Shown here one piece after another: positions 6,091-12,783 of a DNA stretch of 26,332 bases. This DNA is from a virus. The stretch spans positions 1 to 26,332 of IMG/VR virus record IMGVR_UViG_3300042905_005950; one strand, 5' to 3'. The notes below the pieces were generated by a model. It ran no database searches and was not told the DNA's origin. It was given only the letters and a program-made list of their open reading frames with translations. The stretch's first letter is position 1; the number at the start of each line of letters is the position of its first letter. The translations under genes and the position numbers were made by a program.

Positions 6091-6246
6091 ATGAACGAAT
6101 CTAATAAGACTTGCACTGCTGGGGCTGCTTCTTGCGTTTTCTGCTGGCGCAATCCCCGTCACTGGTACTTCCTGATCGCGACTCTTCCGTTCTTTGCGGC
6201 AGGTGTTCGCTTCATCGCTGATGTTCTCAGCAATGCCACTCAGTGA
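6091..6246 (+). CDS. 51-residue single-pass membrane protein
   Basis: A short gene 12 bases after the outer-membrane-like gene, with AAAGGAG upstream. The N-terminus is polar with three Cys (C8, C15, C18); a hydrophobic segment YFLIATLPFFAAGVRFIADVL spans residues about 26-46. It shares the promoter and terminator of the cassette. Function unknown; partnership with the barrel protein is suggested only by co-transcription. Confidence 0.75.
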   Translation: MNESNKTCTAGAASCVFCWRNPRHWYFLIATLPFFAAGVRFIADVLSNATQ

Positions 6247-6264
6247 TAATTGATCTTTGATCAG

Positions 6265-6297
6265 AACGGCATGGGAGAAATCCCATGCCGTTTTTTT
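6265..6297 (+). terminator. Strong rho-independent terminator
   Basis: AACGGCATGGGA (6265-6276) pairs perfectly with TCCCATGCCGTT (6281-6292) around a GAAA tetraloop, with a seven-T run at 6291-6297. It ends the membrane-protein cassette 18 bases after its last stop. Confidence 0.95.
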
Positions 6298-6300
6298 ATA

Positions 6301-6471
6301 TCAAGAAGAATGCTTGTTGTTCATACACGGACATGGGCTCTGTTTTATGTTCATGGTAGATCCATCTCTGAATTGAGGTTGATCTTTTTTTTCTATTTCC
6401 TCTTCCATGACTTTTCCATGGATGAGATGAGAAAATATTTCTTCTGGCATATAATTTGAAAGATATGTCAT
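6301..6471 (-). CDS. 56-residue hypothetical protein coupled to the Cys-rich gene
   Basis: On the minus strand ATG (6471-6469) overlaps the TGA stop (6470-6468) of the 1058-residue protein as ATGA, with AGGA about 8 bases upstream, so translation is probably coupled. The protein has an amphipathic acidic helix (MPEEIFSHLIHGKVMEEEIEKK) and ends CPCMNNKHSS. No family recognised. A role tied to its large partner (assembly or stability) is a guess from coupling. Confidence 0.62.
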   Translation of the reverse strand: MTYLSNYMPEEIFSHLIHGKVMEEEIEKKDQPQFRDGSTMNIKQSPCPCMNNKHSS

Positions 6472-9400
6472 GGGGCTGTTCCTGATGATTCCCCGTCTTG
6501 GGGACAATTTATTCCGAAGTTTTCTGGTTTACTGCAAGCGCATGTTTGAGGCAAGTTACAACATGCGTTAGGATTTGAAAGATTGTCTGGAATATAAAGG
6601 AATCCTATTCCACTCGAAGCTTGTCCGTCATTGACTAATTGCAGACATTCAAAATAATCTTTTATTCCAAGACATTCTTCTGCGATTCCTTCTCCAGAAC
6701 ATTTCCAGCAGCAGACTTTCGGGTTGAAGTCTACTTGTGTTCCTACGAACTTACCGTCATATAGCGGAGGATATCCGGGTCCGGGATATTTCGGACAAGA
6801 TGCGGCATTATGGCTTGGGTCTGTCGGCGGTTCTTTATCGGCACTTGCCCCGTTTCTTCTTCCCCCACAACAATAATCTGTTCCTGAGAATAGACGACCG
6901 TACCAAGGACTATTGATCGGTGCTCCTTCATTACCATAATCAACTATTCTATTTGAGAAACAAAATAGCCCTTCACATTGTTTTCCAGGATATGGAATTC
7001 CTAGATTATTTTGTGCCAACAATGCTTCACATACACCAAAATGAGAAAGCCTATTTGAATACACAGCAGGTATTGCATTTTCTATGGCAATTGGTATCGA
7101 TAGATTTCTGCATGTGTGTGGACAGAATTCATCATAATTTCCTGTAGTCTTGTTTACAGTATAAAGATAAGAATTTACTACACCATTACAAGTGCTGTAT
7201 TCCTCTGGGTATGCACCAGATGCTTGCACTATTTTATGTCTATAATATATGAAGCGTATTCCACTGCAATTTGCATTGAATGCTATTCCTCTGCAATTAG
7301 CTGGACCGCCTCCTTGTTCTGGGTGTGTGCTGCACCAAGATCCATCAGCACACTCTATGGCAAGACAAGATCCAACATCAGTGTCACACCCAACAACAGG
7401 AAACTGAACTAATTCTCCAGATTCAGGATCAATATAACCGCAACTTATGTCCGGACATCCAGCACCATCAAATTCAAAAGATTTTTGTGGATAACCGAAA
7501 ACACCAGCAAGACACCCACCCGGAGCATTTCCAATATTACTGTATCTTCTGGGAAGATCAGGAATCCTGTATTCGAGTTCAGGAGCCTCTTCCCCGGGCT
7601 GTGGGGGTCTCACGAACCCGCCACACACATAGTCCCATCCTCCGGGTCTTGCATGCATGTAAAGCCATTGGGACTCTCTCCATGTCTTGAACTGAAGCCA
7701 TTCGTCTGTGGGTGTTTGACCAGCAAGTGGTTCAGCAGGATAACTTCCTCCCCAAGGATCTTTTATCAAATCAGCAGGGAGTTGTAAATTCACCAGTGTT
7801 TTGTCTGGGTTATTGGTAAAATCTCTTTCAGATCTGACTATAGATGGAGTGAAAGAAATAGTATTCAGTCTTGCTTTTTTGGGGTTCAACCATGCAGGAC
7901 CTGTGACTCTTGTACCATTGACCATGACATTTATTCCACCATCTTCTTCTGGTATCCAAAGTTTCTTTCTTACAGGTCCAAGATATTTTTCAATAGGATT
8001 CGATAGAAGATGCGGTTTAAATCCTGAACAACTCACACAGGTTGCAGTGGTGCATTGTTCGCCTTGAATAAAATCTCCACCACAGAGACCACAAGTCAAT
8101 CCTGTTGTTTCAAAACAGTAAGAACTTAGAGTATCGCCACATGGACCGATTGATGCATCCCAGAATGAAGGAATACAGCATGAACCATAACCCTCAGTGA
8201 TTCCAGTTATCTTACCATAGAATTGTTGAGTATAACTCAGTCCCTGTAAGATCCCAATCTCATTCAGTGCTTCTTGTCTCCAATCACCGACATCGAAATA
8301 TCCACCCTCGGATAATTTCAGGAGAATTTCTTGCTTTGGTGTTTCTCTATTTGCCAGAGATTCAATTAGATTTTGATAATCTGTTTCCGTTAAGTAATTG
8401 TTCTTAATAGCATCTTTCAAATCAAAATCAAACAAAGGTACACCGGAGCAAGCATATATCCAGAATCTAGGACCAACCAAAGATGTATTGGCACCGATTA
8501 CATTCCCCGCATTATCAGTGATCCAGCCACCCAACACACCATTTTCATCATCGTGTTGTGGATTTTCTGGACAGCGAGCTATTTCATACCAATGTTCGCA
8601 GTGGACCACACAGAGAAGATGGTCATATAAAGTACCATTGTCAAAATTGGCAATTTCTTTTGGACCCTCATCTGGGGTGTTTTCATATGTGTAATACGGA
8701 CTGGCAACTCTTCTGCCTTCATCATAACACATGATGTCAAGAAGCCATCTGTAGTATGGATTCTTTTCCATCTGTCGTTTTCTATATCTGGATAGTCTCT
8801 TGCTTTCATATGAAGTGTTGGTTCCGGTCTTAGTATCTCTAAGCGGATCTTCCGGACCACCACCCACGCATTGACATCCCGCCCATGCAATATTATCAGA
8901 TCCCTGATCGATCATGCATGGGAAATCCATCGCCTCATATGGCTGTCCCGGAGCGGGATCGGTGTCATCTATATTTGCAAGTGGAGGAGTATTATCTAAA
9001 CATCTTTGTCCAATATAATTACCATAATTATCACCGGCAGAAGTTTTGTTGATGCTTGTAGGATCACAGAAAGAACATAATCTTGGTCTGCCGTTGTTCG
9101 GCCATTTTTTAGCCAATTTTCCCGCTGCCTCATAATCAAATTTAAAATATTGCCCGACATAATTGTAATAGATTTTGACATTCGGGTGGGCTTGTTTTCC
9201 TATATTGCAACATCTTTTCACACCAAGGGGAACTTCACTGCACAGTGGAAGAGAGTTAGGATCGTCTGGATCGCATCCCGGCGGTCTAGCACAAATAACA
9301 CCAAGAGGATTATCTGGATCTTCTGGAACATCCCAATCAATACAACCGGGTGGGGGATTATCTGGACAGCATGGGGCTTGTGTATTAGGGCAGCACTCCA

Positions 9401-9644
9401 TGCCATTTCCAGCAAATGCTGGTCTTTCATATTCAAAGATAAGTCCTTGATTTTTAGAGTGGCAACACCCAGCACTCGGTGTTATAACATGTCCTTGTAT
9501 ACACCCTTTGCATTCAAGTTTATCGCATTGACAACATTTGCATTTTGTGATATCTAGTGTGGGGTCGGCTTGTATCTGGCGAGCCCCTTTTCCAAACATT
9601 TTGTCGAATATTTTATTGGTCGGTTGATTGTAAAAATTTCGCAT
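6468..9644 (-). CDS. Giant cysteine-rich protein, probable virion component
   Basis: A 1058-residue protein starting at the ATG 9644-9642, with AGGA 6 bases upstream. I count about 67 cysteines (roughly 6%), many as CC or CxC pairs: KCKCCQC near residue 35, ECC and PCC around 83-93, SCC, CGLCGGDF, QCTTATCVSC, YCCGG, VCCWKCSGEG, ECLGIKDYFEC, ACCNLPQTCAC. The rest is rich in Pro, Gly, Asn and aromatic residues. There is no signal peptide or membrane segment, so it is cytoplasmic or in the virion. The hub protein at 19465 has similar Cys-rich linkers, which suggests both are structural. Zinc binding or disulphides formed after lysis are possible. I recognise no named family. Confidence 0.82.
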   Translation of the reverse strand: MRNFYNQPTNKIFDKMFGKGARQIQADPTLDITKCKCCQCDKLECKGCIQGHVITPSAGCCHSKNQGLIFEYERPAFAGNGMECCPNTQAPCCPDNPPPGCIDWDVPEDPDNPLGVICARPPGCDPDDPNSLPLCSEVPLGVKRCCNIGKQAHPNVKIYYNYVGQYFKFDYEAAGKLAKKWPNNGRPRLCSFCDPTSINKTSAGDNYGNYIGQRCLDNTPPLANIDDTDPAPGQPYEAMDFPCMIDQGSDNIAWAGCQCVGGGPEDPLRDTKTGTNTSYESKRLSRYRKRQMEKNPYYRWLLDIMCYDEGRRVASPYYTYENTPDEGPKEIANFDNGTLYDHLLCVVHCEHWYEIARCPENPQHDDENGVLGGWITDNAGNVIGANTSLVGPRFWIYACSGVPLFDFDLKDAIKNNYLTETDYQNLIESLANRETPKQEILLKLSEGGYFDVGDWRQEALNEIGILQGLSYTQQFYGKITGITEGYGSCCIPSFWDASIGPCGDTLSSYCFETTGLTCGLCGGDFIQGEQCTTATCVSCSGFKPHLLSNPIEKYLGPVRKKLWIPEEDGGINVMVNGTRVTGPAWLNPKKARLNTISFTPSIVRSERDFTNNPDKTLVNLQLPADLIKDPWGGSYPAEPLAGQTPTDEWLQFKTWRESQWLYMHARPGGWDYVCGGFVRPPQPGEEAPELEYRIPDLPRRYSNIGNAPGGCLAGVFGYPQKSFEFDGAGCPDISCGYIDPESGELVQFPVVGCDTDVGSCLAIECADGSWCSTHPEQGGGPANCRGIAFNANCSGIRFIYYRHKIVQASGAYPEEYSTCNGVVNSYLYTVNKTTGNYDEFCPHTCRNLSIPIAIENAIPAVYSNRLSHFGVCEALLAQNNLGIPYPGKQCEGLFCFSNRIVDYGNEGAPINSPWYGRLFSGTDYCCGGRRNGASADKEPPTDPSHNAASCPKYPGPGYPPLYDGKFVGTQVDFNPKVCCWKCSGEGIAEECLGIKDYFECLQLVNDGQASSGIGFLYIPDNLSNPNACCNLPQTCACSKPENFGINCPQDGESSGTAP

Positions 9645-9681
9645 GTTTCATCCTGAAATGATGGACTTAGTATGTAGGGGG

Positions 9682-9709
9682 TTGACACATACCTATCTTG
9701 TGGTATAAT
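9682..9709 (+). promoter_or_regulatory. Near-consensus sigma70 promoter of the tRNA cluster
   Basis: TTGACA (9682-9687), 16-bp spacer, TATAAT (9704-9709) with TGG extension; the best match in the window. The expected start (about 9716) is a few bases before the tRNA-like gene at 9719. ATACC (9689-9693) and GGTAT (9702-9706) form a short inverted repeat within it. Confidence 0.85.
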
Positions 9710-9718
9710 GAGATTGTT

Positions 9719-9794
9719 GCGGGCGTACCGGCTTTGCCTTCTAAGCAATAGTACCGTAATTGGATTTATGCAGGTTCGACTCCTGCCGCCCGTG
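9719..9794 (+). tRNA. Aberrant tRNA-like gene, possible tRNA-Arg (UCU)
   Basis: Acceptor GCGGGCG (9719-9725) with CGCCCGT (9787-9793), then TA, and a good T-arm (GCAGG/CCTGC, loop TTCGACT). The only good anticodon arm is TTGC/GCAA with loop CTTCTAA (9738-9744), anticodon TCT (Arg, AGA). This arm sits where the D-arm should start, leaving only CCGGC before it, while about 20 bases (9750-9769) lie between it and the T-arm. The total length, 76, is normal. It could be a D-armless tRNA with a long variable region, or a rearranged pseudogene. Confidence 0.55.
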
Positions 9795-9812
9795 TTTAAA
9801 AATTTTATGTTT

Positions 9813-9885
9813 GCGGGCGTAACTCAGCTGGTAGAGTAATAGTTTTCCAAACTATATGTCGAGGGTTCGAATCCCTTCGCCCGCT
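9813..9885 (+). tRNA. tRNA-Gly (anticodon UCC)
   Basis: Acceptor GCGGGCG (9813-9819) with CGCCCGC (9878-9884), D-stem ACTC/GAGT with loop AGCTGGTA, anticodon stem ATAGT/ACTAT with loop TTTCCAA (anticodon TCC), T-stem GAGGG/CCCTT, T-loop TTCGAAT, discriminator T. CCA not encoded. It is co-transcribed with the tRNA-like gene 18 bases upstream. Confidence 0.94.
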
Positions 9886-9888
9886 TTC

Positions 9889-9895
9889 CTAAATA
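9889..9895 (+). promoter_or_regulatory. Late-promoter-like box CTAAATA
   Basis: CTAAATA directly after tRNA-Gly and about 50 bases before the ATG at 9946, matching the boxes at 1326 and 11051. It would allow late transcription of the membrane protein gene without the tRNAs. Confidence 0.5.
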
Positions 9896-9945
9896 GTATG
9901 TCTAGAGTTGAAATGAAAGTTAAACTTTTACCATGGAGGTACACT

Positions 9946-10200
9946 ATGTTTGGACTTGGTTACAGAACTACATCGTATGCATTTGCAATTGCTGCGGGTT
10001 TTCTTGTTCTTGCTGGTGAGGAATATCACAAGTTTGCTTTTGCAAGCGTTGTGTCTGCTCTTGTCGTTGCATATCTGAAGATTAACGAAGCAGAAACGGA
10101 TCGTCGCAACGATTGGAACAATCGTCGCGTAGATGATCTTGATGATATGATGCATCGTCAGATTTCAGAGCTTCAAGAGAAGAAGGCTGATCGCGAATAA
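9946..10200 (+). CDS. Small two-TM membrane protein with coiled-coil tail
   Basis: An 84-residue protein. ATG 9946 is chosen because a perfect GGAGGT (9935-9940) lies 5 bases upstream; longer frames run into tRNA-Gly. Two hydrophobic helices (about 10-25, YAFAIAAGFLVLAGEE; about 30-46, FAFASVVSALVVAYLKI) are followed by a highly charged helical tail (DRRNDWNNRRVDDLDD...ISELQEKKADRE). The size and layout are compatible with a holin-like or other membrane accessory protein, but nothing specific identifies it and no lysin gene is next to it. Confidence 0.78.
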   Translation: MFGLGYRTTSYAFAIAAGFLVLAGEEYHKFAFASVVSALVVAYLKINEAETDRRNDWNNRRVDDLDDMMHRQISELQEKKADRE

Positions 10201-10206
10201 TTAAAC

Positions 10207-10222
10207 GCCGGGGAAACCCGGC
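10207..10222 (+). other. GAAA-capped hairpin between gene and tRNA-Glu
   Basis: GCCGGG (10207-10212) pairs perfectly with CCCGGC (10217-10222) around a GAAA tetraloop. No U-run follows. It lies 6 bases after a stop codon and 3 bases before the tRNA, so it may protect the mRNA 3' end after tRNA processing. Confidence 0.6.
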
Positions 10223-10225
10223 AAC

Positions 10226-10299
10226 GCTCCCATAGATTAACCGGCTAAATCCCCGCCCTTTCAAGGCGGTGACTCGGGGTTCGAGTCCCCGTGGGAGTA
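10226..10299 (+). tRNA. tRNA-Glu (anticodon UUC)
   Basis: Acceptor GCTCCCA (10226-10232) with TGGGAGT (10292-10298, one G-T pair), D-stem GATT/AATC, anticodon stem CCGCC/GGCGG with loop CTTTCAA (anticodon TTC), T-stem CGGGG/CCCCG with loop TTCGAGT, discriminator A. The anticodon stem matches bacterial tRNA-Glu. CCA not encoded. Confidence 0.94.
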
Positions 10300-10308
10300 T
10301 TTTATATT

Positions 10309-10968
10309 ATGCTAAACATAAACATACCACATTTTTATTGTTATCTGCGAAAAGAACAAATGTATCAGCACAAAACTCACATAGGTGAGTTTGATAAAGT
10401 TTTGGTTTTTGGTGCTCAATCTTGTTCTGGCAGGGCATTGACATTTCATGTATTGACAGATTATGGTCTTGTGAGAAGCAGGGTCCCTATCCACATGCTT
10501 TGCCACAAGACAGATTCTTCAGTTTTCCCTTTGGATTATTTGCAGCTTTGGGATTGTTTTGATGAAAAAGTAACTGTTACTGAATTTGACGCATTGACAG
10601 ATACTAGGTCCAAAATCGTATTGAAAGATGGTTCTGAACACTGGGGAAAGTACATGATGACTTTCGACTGGTTTAGAAATTCTTATTCGGACGAACCTTC
10701 GCAATATAAATGCTTGCACATGTTCAAGTTGGATAACGGGAATTTTACACTACAACCGAATAATAGAATTAAATGGAAGTGTATGTCATTTGTTACAAAG
10801 CCATTTCCTGAAAAACCAGATTATTTGGTTGATGATAAGGCGTGGATTTGTGAAGATCAGAGTGATCGTTGGATTATAAATTCACACGACAGTTCATACT
10901 ATTATACGATAGATAAAGTTGATTTCGAAAAGAAAAACGAACAACATGGAGGTTCGGGGTCCTCATGA
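10309..10968 (+). CDS. Conserved phage protein of unknown function
   Basis: A protein of 219 residues from ATG 10309 (MLNINIPHFYCYLRKEQMYQ); an alternative start is ATG 10360 (MYQHKTH). Neither has a good Shine-Dalgarno, and the first lies 9 bases after tRNA-Glu, so the mRNA may begin at the tRNA-processing site. The N-terminal IPHFYCYLRKEQMY and FDKVLVFGAQSCSGRALTFHVLTDYGLVRSRVPIH resemble an unnamed protein of T4-like cyanophages that I recall but cannot assign a role. It ends in a Gly/Ser-rich tail after KKNEQHGG. No membrane segment. Flanked by tRNA-Glu and tRNA-Asn on the same strand. Confidence 0.8.
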   Translation: MLNINIPHFYCYLRKEQMYQHKTHIGEFDKVLVFGAQSCSGRALTFHVLTDYGLVRSRVPIHMLCHKTDSSVFPLDYLQLWDCFDEKVTVTEFDALTDTRSKIVLKDGSEHWGKYMMTFDWFRNSYSDEPSQYKCLHMFKLDNGNFTLQPNNRIKWKCMSFVTKPFPEKPDYLVDDKAWICEDQSDRWIINSHDSSYYYTIDKVDFEKKNEQHGGSGSS

Positions 10969-10977
10969 GAGTATTTT

Positions 10978-11050
10978 TCCTTCATAGCTCAGTTGGTAGA
11001 GCGGCGAGCTGTTAACTCGCAAGTCGTTGGTTCAAGTCCAACTGAAGGAG
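10978..11050 (+). tRNA. tRNA-Asn (anticodon GUU)
   Basis: Acceptor TCCTTCA (10978-10984) with TGAAGGA (11043-11049), D-stem GCTC/GAGC with loop AGTTGGTA, anticodon stem GCGAG/CTCGC with loop CTGTTAA (anticodon GTT), T-stem GTTGG/CCAAC with loop TTCAAGT, discriminator G. Textbook cloverleaf close to bacterial tRNA-Asn. CCA not encoded. Confidence 0.96.
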
Positions 11051-11057
11051 TTAAATA
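11051..11057 (+). promoter_or_regulatory. Late-promoter-like box TTAAATA
   Basis: TTAAATA followed by ATA, immediately after tRNA-Asn and 22 bases before the FkbM gene, like the CTAAATA box after tRNA-Gly. A start 6-7 bases downstream would give a short leader of about 16 bases. Confidence 0.45.
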
Positions 11058-11079
11058 ATATTTTAAAAAGAGAGATAAG

Positions 11080-11682
11080 ATGCATTTTCCAGAAAACTTT
11101 ATTCCATCATATGAAGGATTTTTTGAACACCTGAAATTTCCAATTAAGGGAGTAATTCATGTTGGTGGGCATGTCGGAGAAGAAATACCTTCGTATCGAA
11201 AATTTACATCAAACATTCATATTTTCGAACCTCAAAAGGAATGCTTTGATTCTATTCCAAATGATGTAAAAAAATATAATGTTGCTCTTGGCGATAAAGA
11301 AGGTATTGCCAAAATGCACATTGCTAATAATAAGCAATCCTCGTCTCTTCTTAAACCCAAAACCCACTTGACAGAGCATCCTTGGGTTGTGTTTACAGGA
11401 ACTATGGAGGTTCCAGTAAAAACATTGGATTCATTTAATATTCAAGATTGTAATTTCTTGAATATGGATGTTCAGGGATATGAATTGAATGTGTTAAAAG
11501 GAGCAGAGAATACATTAAAATTCGTTGACATGGTTTACAGTGAAGTAAACATCGCTGAATTATATGAAGGAAATCCGTTGCTCGATGAAATGGACGAATG
11601 GCTGAAAGAACGAGGATTTATCCGAGTTTGGCATGTAATTACAGAGCACAAATGGGGTGATGCACTTTACGCTAGAATTTAA
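11080..11682 (+). CDS. FkbM-family SAM-dependent methyltransferase
   Basis: A 200-residue class I methyltransferase of the FkbM (Methyltransf_21) type. SAM-binding motif I is VIHVGGHVGEEIPSY (25-39), the acidic motif II is IHIFEPQKECF (46-56), then NVALGDKEG (67-75), the family's VPVKTLDSF (111-119), and FLNMDVQGYELNVLKGAENTL (126-146). Length is typical for the bare domain. Family members O-methylate sugars or small molecules; in phages the substrate is usually unknown and may be a glycan of the host surface or the virion. It is the last gene before the terminator at 11735 and has a late-type box upstream. Confidence 0.9.
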   Translation: MHFPENFIPSYEGFFEHLKFPIKGVIHVGGHVGEEIPSYRKFTSNIHIFEPQKECFDSIPNDVKKYNVALGDKEGIAKMHIANNKQSSSLLKPKTHLTEHPWVVFTGTMEVPVKTLDSFNIQDCNFLNMDVQGYELNVLKGAENTLKFVDMVYSEVNIAELYEGNPLLDEMDEWLKERGFIRVWHVITEHKWGDALYARI

Positions 11683-11700
11683 TCTTGAAGGCACTGGTTT

Positions 11701-11708
11701 TATAAATA
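11701..11708 (+). promoter_or_regulatory. Exact T4-type late promoter TATAAATA
   Basis: TATAAATA is the T4 late consensus itself. On this strand the only thing downstream is the hairpin terminator at 11735-11768, so initiation here would give an RNA of about 55 bases with no ORF. Confidence 0.55.
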
Positions 11709-11734
11709 ATTGTGCCGCTTAGGACCGTCAGGGT

Positions 11735-11768
11735 GCGAGACTCCTCTTTCCGGGGAGTCTCGCCTTTT
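11735..11768 (+). terminator. Rho-independent terminator after the FkbM gene
   Basis: GCGAGACTCC (11735-11744) pairs perfectly with GGAGTCTCGC (11754-11763), followed by CTTTT (11764-11768). The T-run reaches into the stop codon of the convergent minus-strand gene ending at 11767. Confidence 0.88.
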
Positions 11769-12783
11769 ATGTGCTTATTGCGTTACTTGAACTAAAGTAA
11801 CCCAGAGACGATAGAGATGCCAAAGCGTTGGTTGTGACAACATTTCCATTAAATGTCTGAACTGTGGTTGTGACTATTGTAGATGGAAGTTGAGAGCAAG
11901 TTGCATTCGGGACCCAATAGAAGGGCGAGCCGCCCGTTACACTGGTTCTTGCAACACACTGGTCCGAGGTCTGGTTGTCGTAGCAAGCCACTCTAACGCC
12001 GTTCACATAGACCCCACAGCCCCCCACGGTCGTAGGACCAGTAGCAGCAGTTATGATCGCACTTCCTTTTTTCTCTTGAATTAATTCTATTCCAACTCTG
12101 TTTCCAAATCCGCTTTCTTGGGTGAGTCCTTCTTTAACGACCAGCGTTTCGCTGCCGTCTTTGTTTATGGTTACGCTTTTAACTGTGAATGTGGAGTTAT
12201 TAAATTGGGTTCCTGTGATTTTAACTTTATCACCAGCATAGATTCCGAACTTGGCAAATGAAGCCGTTTTATCTGTGCCCAGAGCATTGACGATTACATA
12301 TTCAGTGAATTGTCCCGATGGGGCAAGAGAGAGCCCAAACTGTGGTGGATTGACAAAATAGTCAGATTCATATCTCAATAATCTCTGATTGAAATTTGTC
12401 ATGTTCACAGGAACAGCAACAATTACATTTGAAACAAAACTCTTGAATTCATATGTCCCAGCGAGATCTGCTTCTGACCCAAGGCCATCTATTGAATATT
12501 TTGCACTGCTAACTGTGAATGTGATTCCTGCTGTAAGACCAGCGAACAATCCATTTAGCAATGAGATATCAGTGTTGTTTTGAGAATTGCTATAATCAAT
12601 TATGACTCTAGTAAAATCAGAAGAGAACGAAAACGAGGGTATTGTAGAAAGATATTTGTTTGAATTTAGTTCTAGAGTTTTGGTGGTAGTGAAATCGAGT
12701 CCTAAGAAAATACCGATCCGAGTGGTCACTTCTGTAGTGACCAGATTTATATTTGCTTTGTTATAAAGACTAGTTTGTGACAT
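11767..12783 (-). CDS. Probable virion structural protein, unknown family
   Basis: A 338-residue protein whose ATG shares one base with the upstream stop (TAATG), so it is coupled to the 454-residue gene. It is rich in Thr, Ser, Val and Asn, with alternating beta-strand patterns (for example KVKITGTQFNNSTFTVKSVTINKDGSETLVVKEG near 190-225). Four cysteines cluster at about 256-300 (GGCGVYVNGVRVACYDNQTSDQC...NATC). There is no signal peptide or membrane segment. The composition and the neighbouring gene suggest a tail or neck protein, but I recognise no family. Confidence 0.78.
   Translation of the reverse strand: MSQTSLYNKANINLVTTEVTTRIGIFLGLDFTTTKTLELNSNKYLSTIPSFSFSSDFTRVIIDYSNSQNNTDISLLNGLFAGLTAGITFTVSSAKYSIDGLGSEADLAGTYEFKSFVSNVIVAVPVNMTNFNQRLLRYESDYFVNPPQFGLSLAPSGQFTEYVIVNALGTDKTASFAKFGIYAGDKVKITGTQFNNSTFTVKSVTINKDGSETLVVKEGLTQESGFGNRVGIELIQEKKGSAIITAATGPTTVGGCGVYVNGVRVACYDNQTSDQCVARTSVTGGSPFYWVPNATCSQLPSTIVTTTVQTFNGNVVTTNALASLSSLGYFSSSNAIST

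Noticed and set aside
9856-9945. Longer N-terminus for the two-TM protein reaching into tRNA-Gly
   Set aside because: It would translate tRNA sequence, and the internal ATG at 9946 has a perfect GGAGGT.
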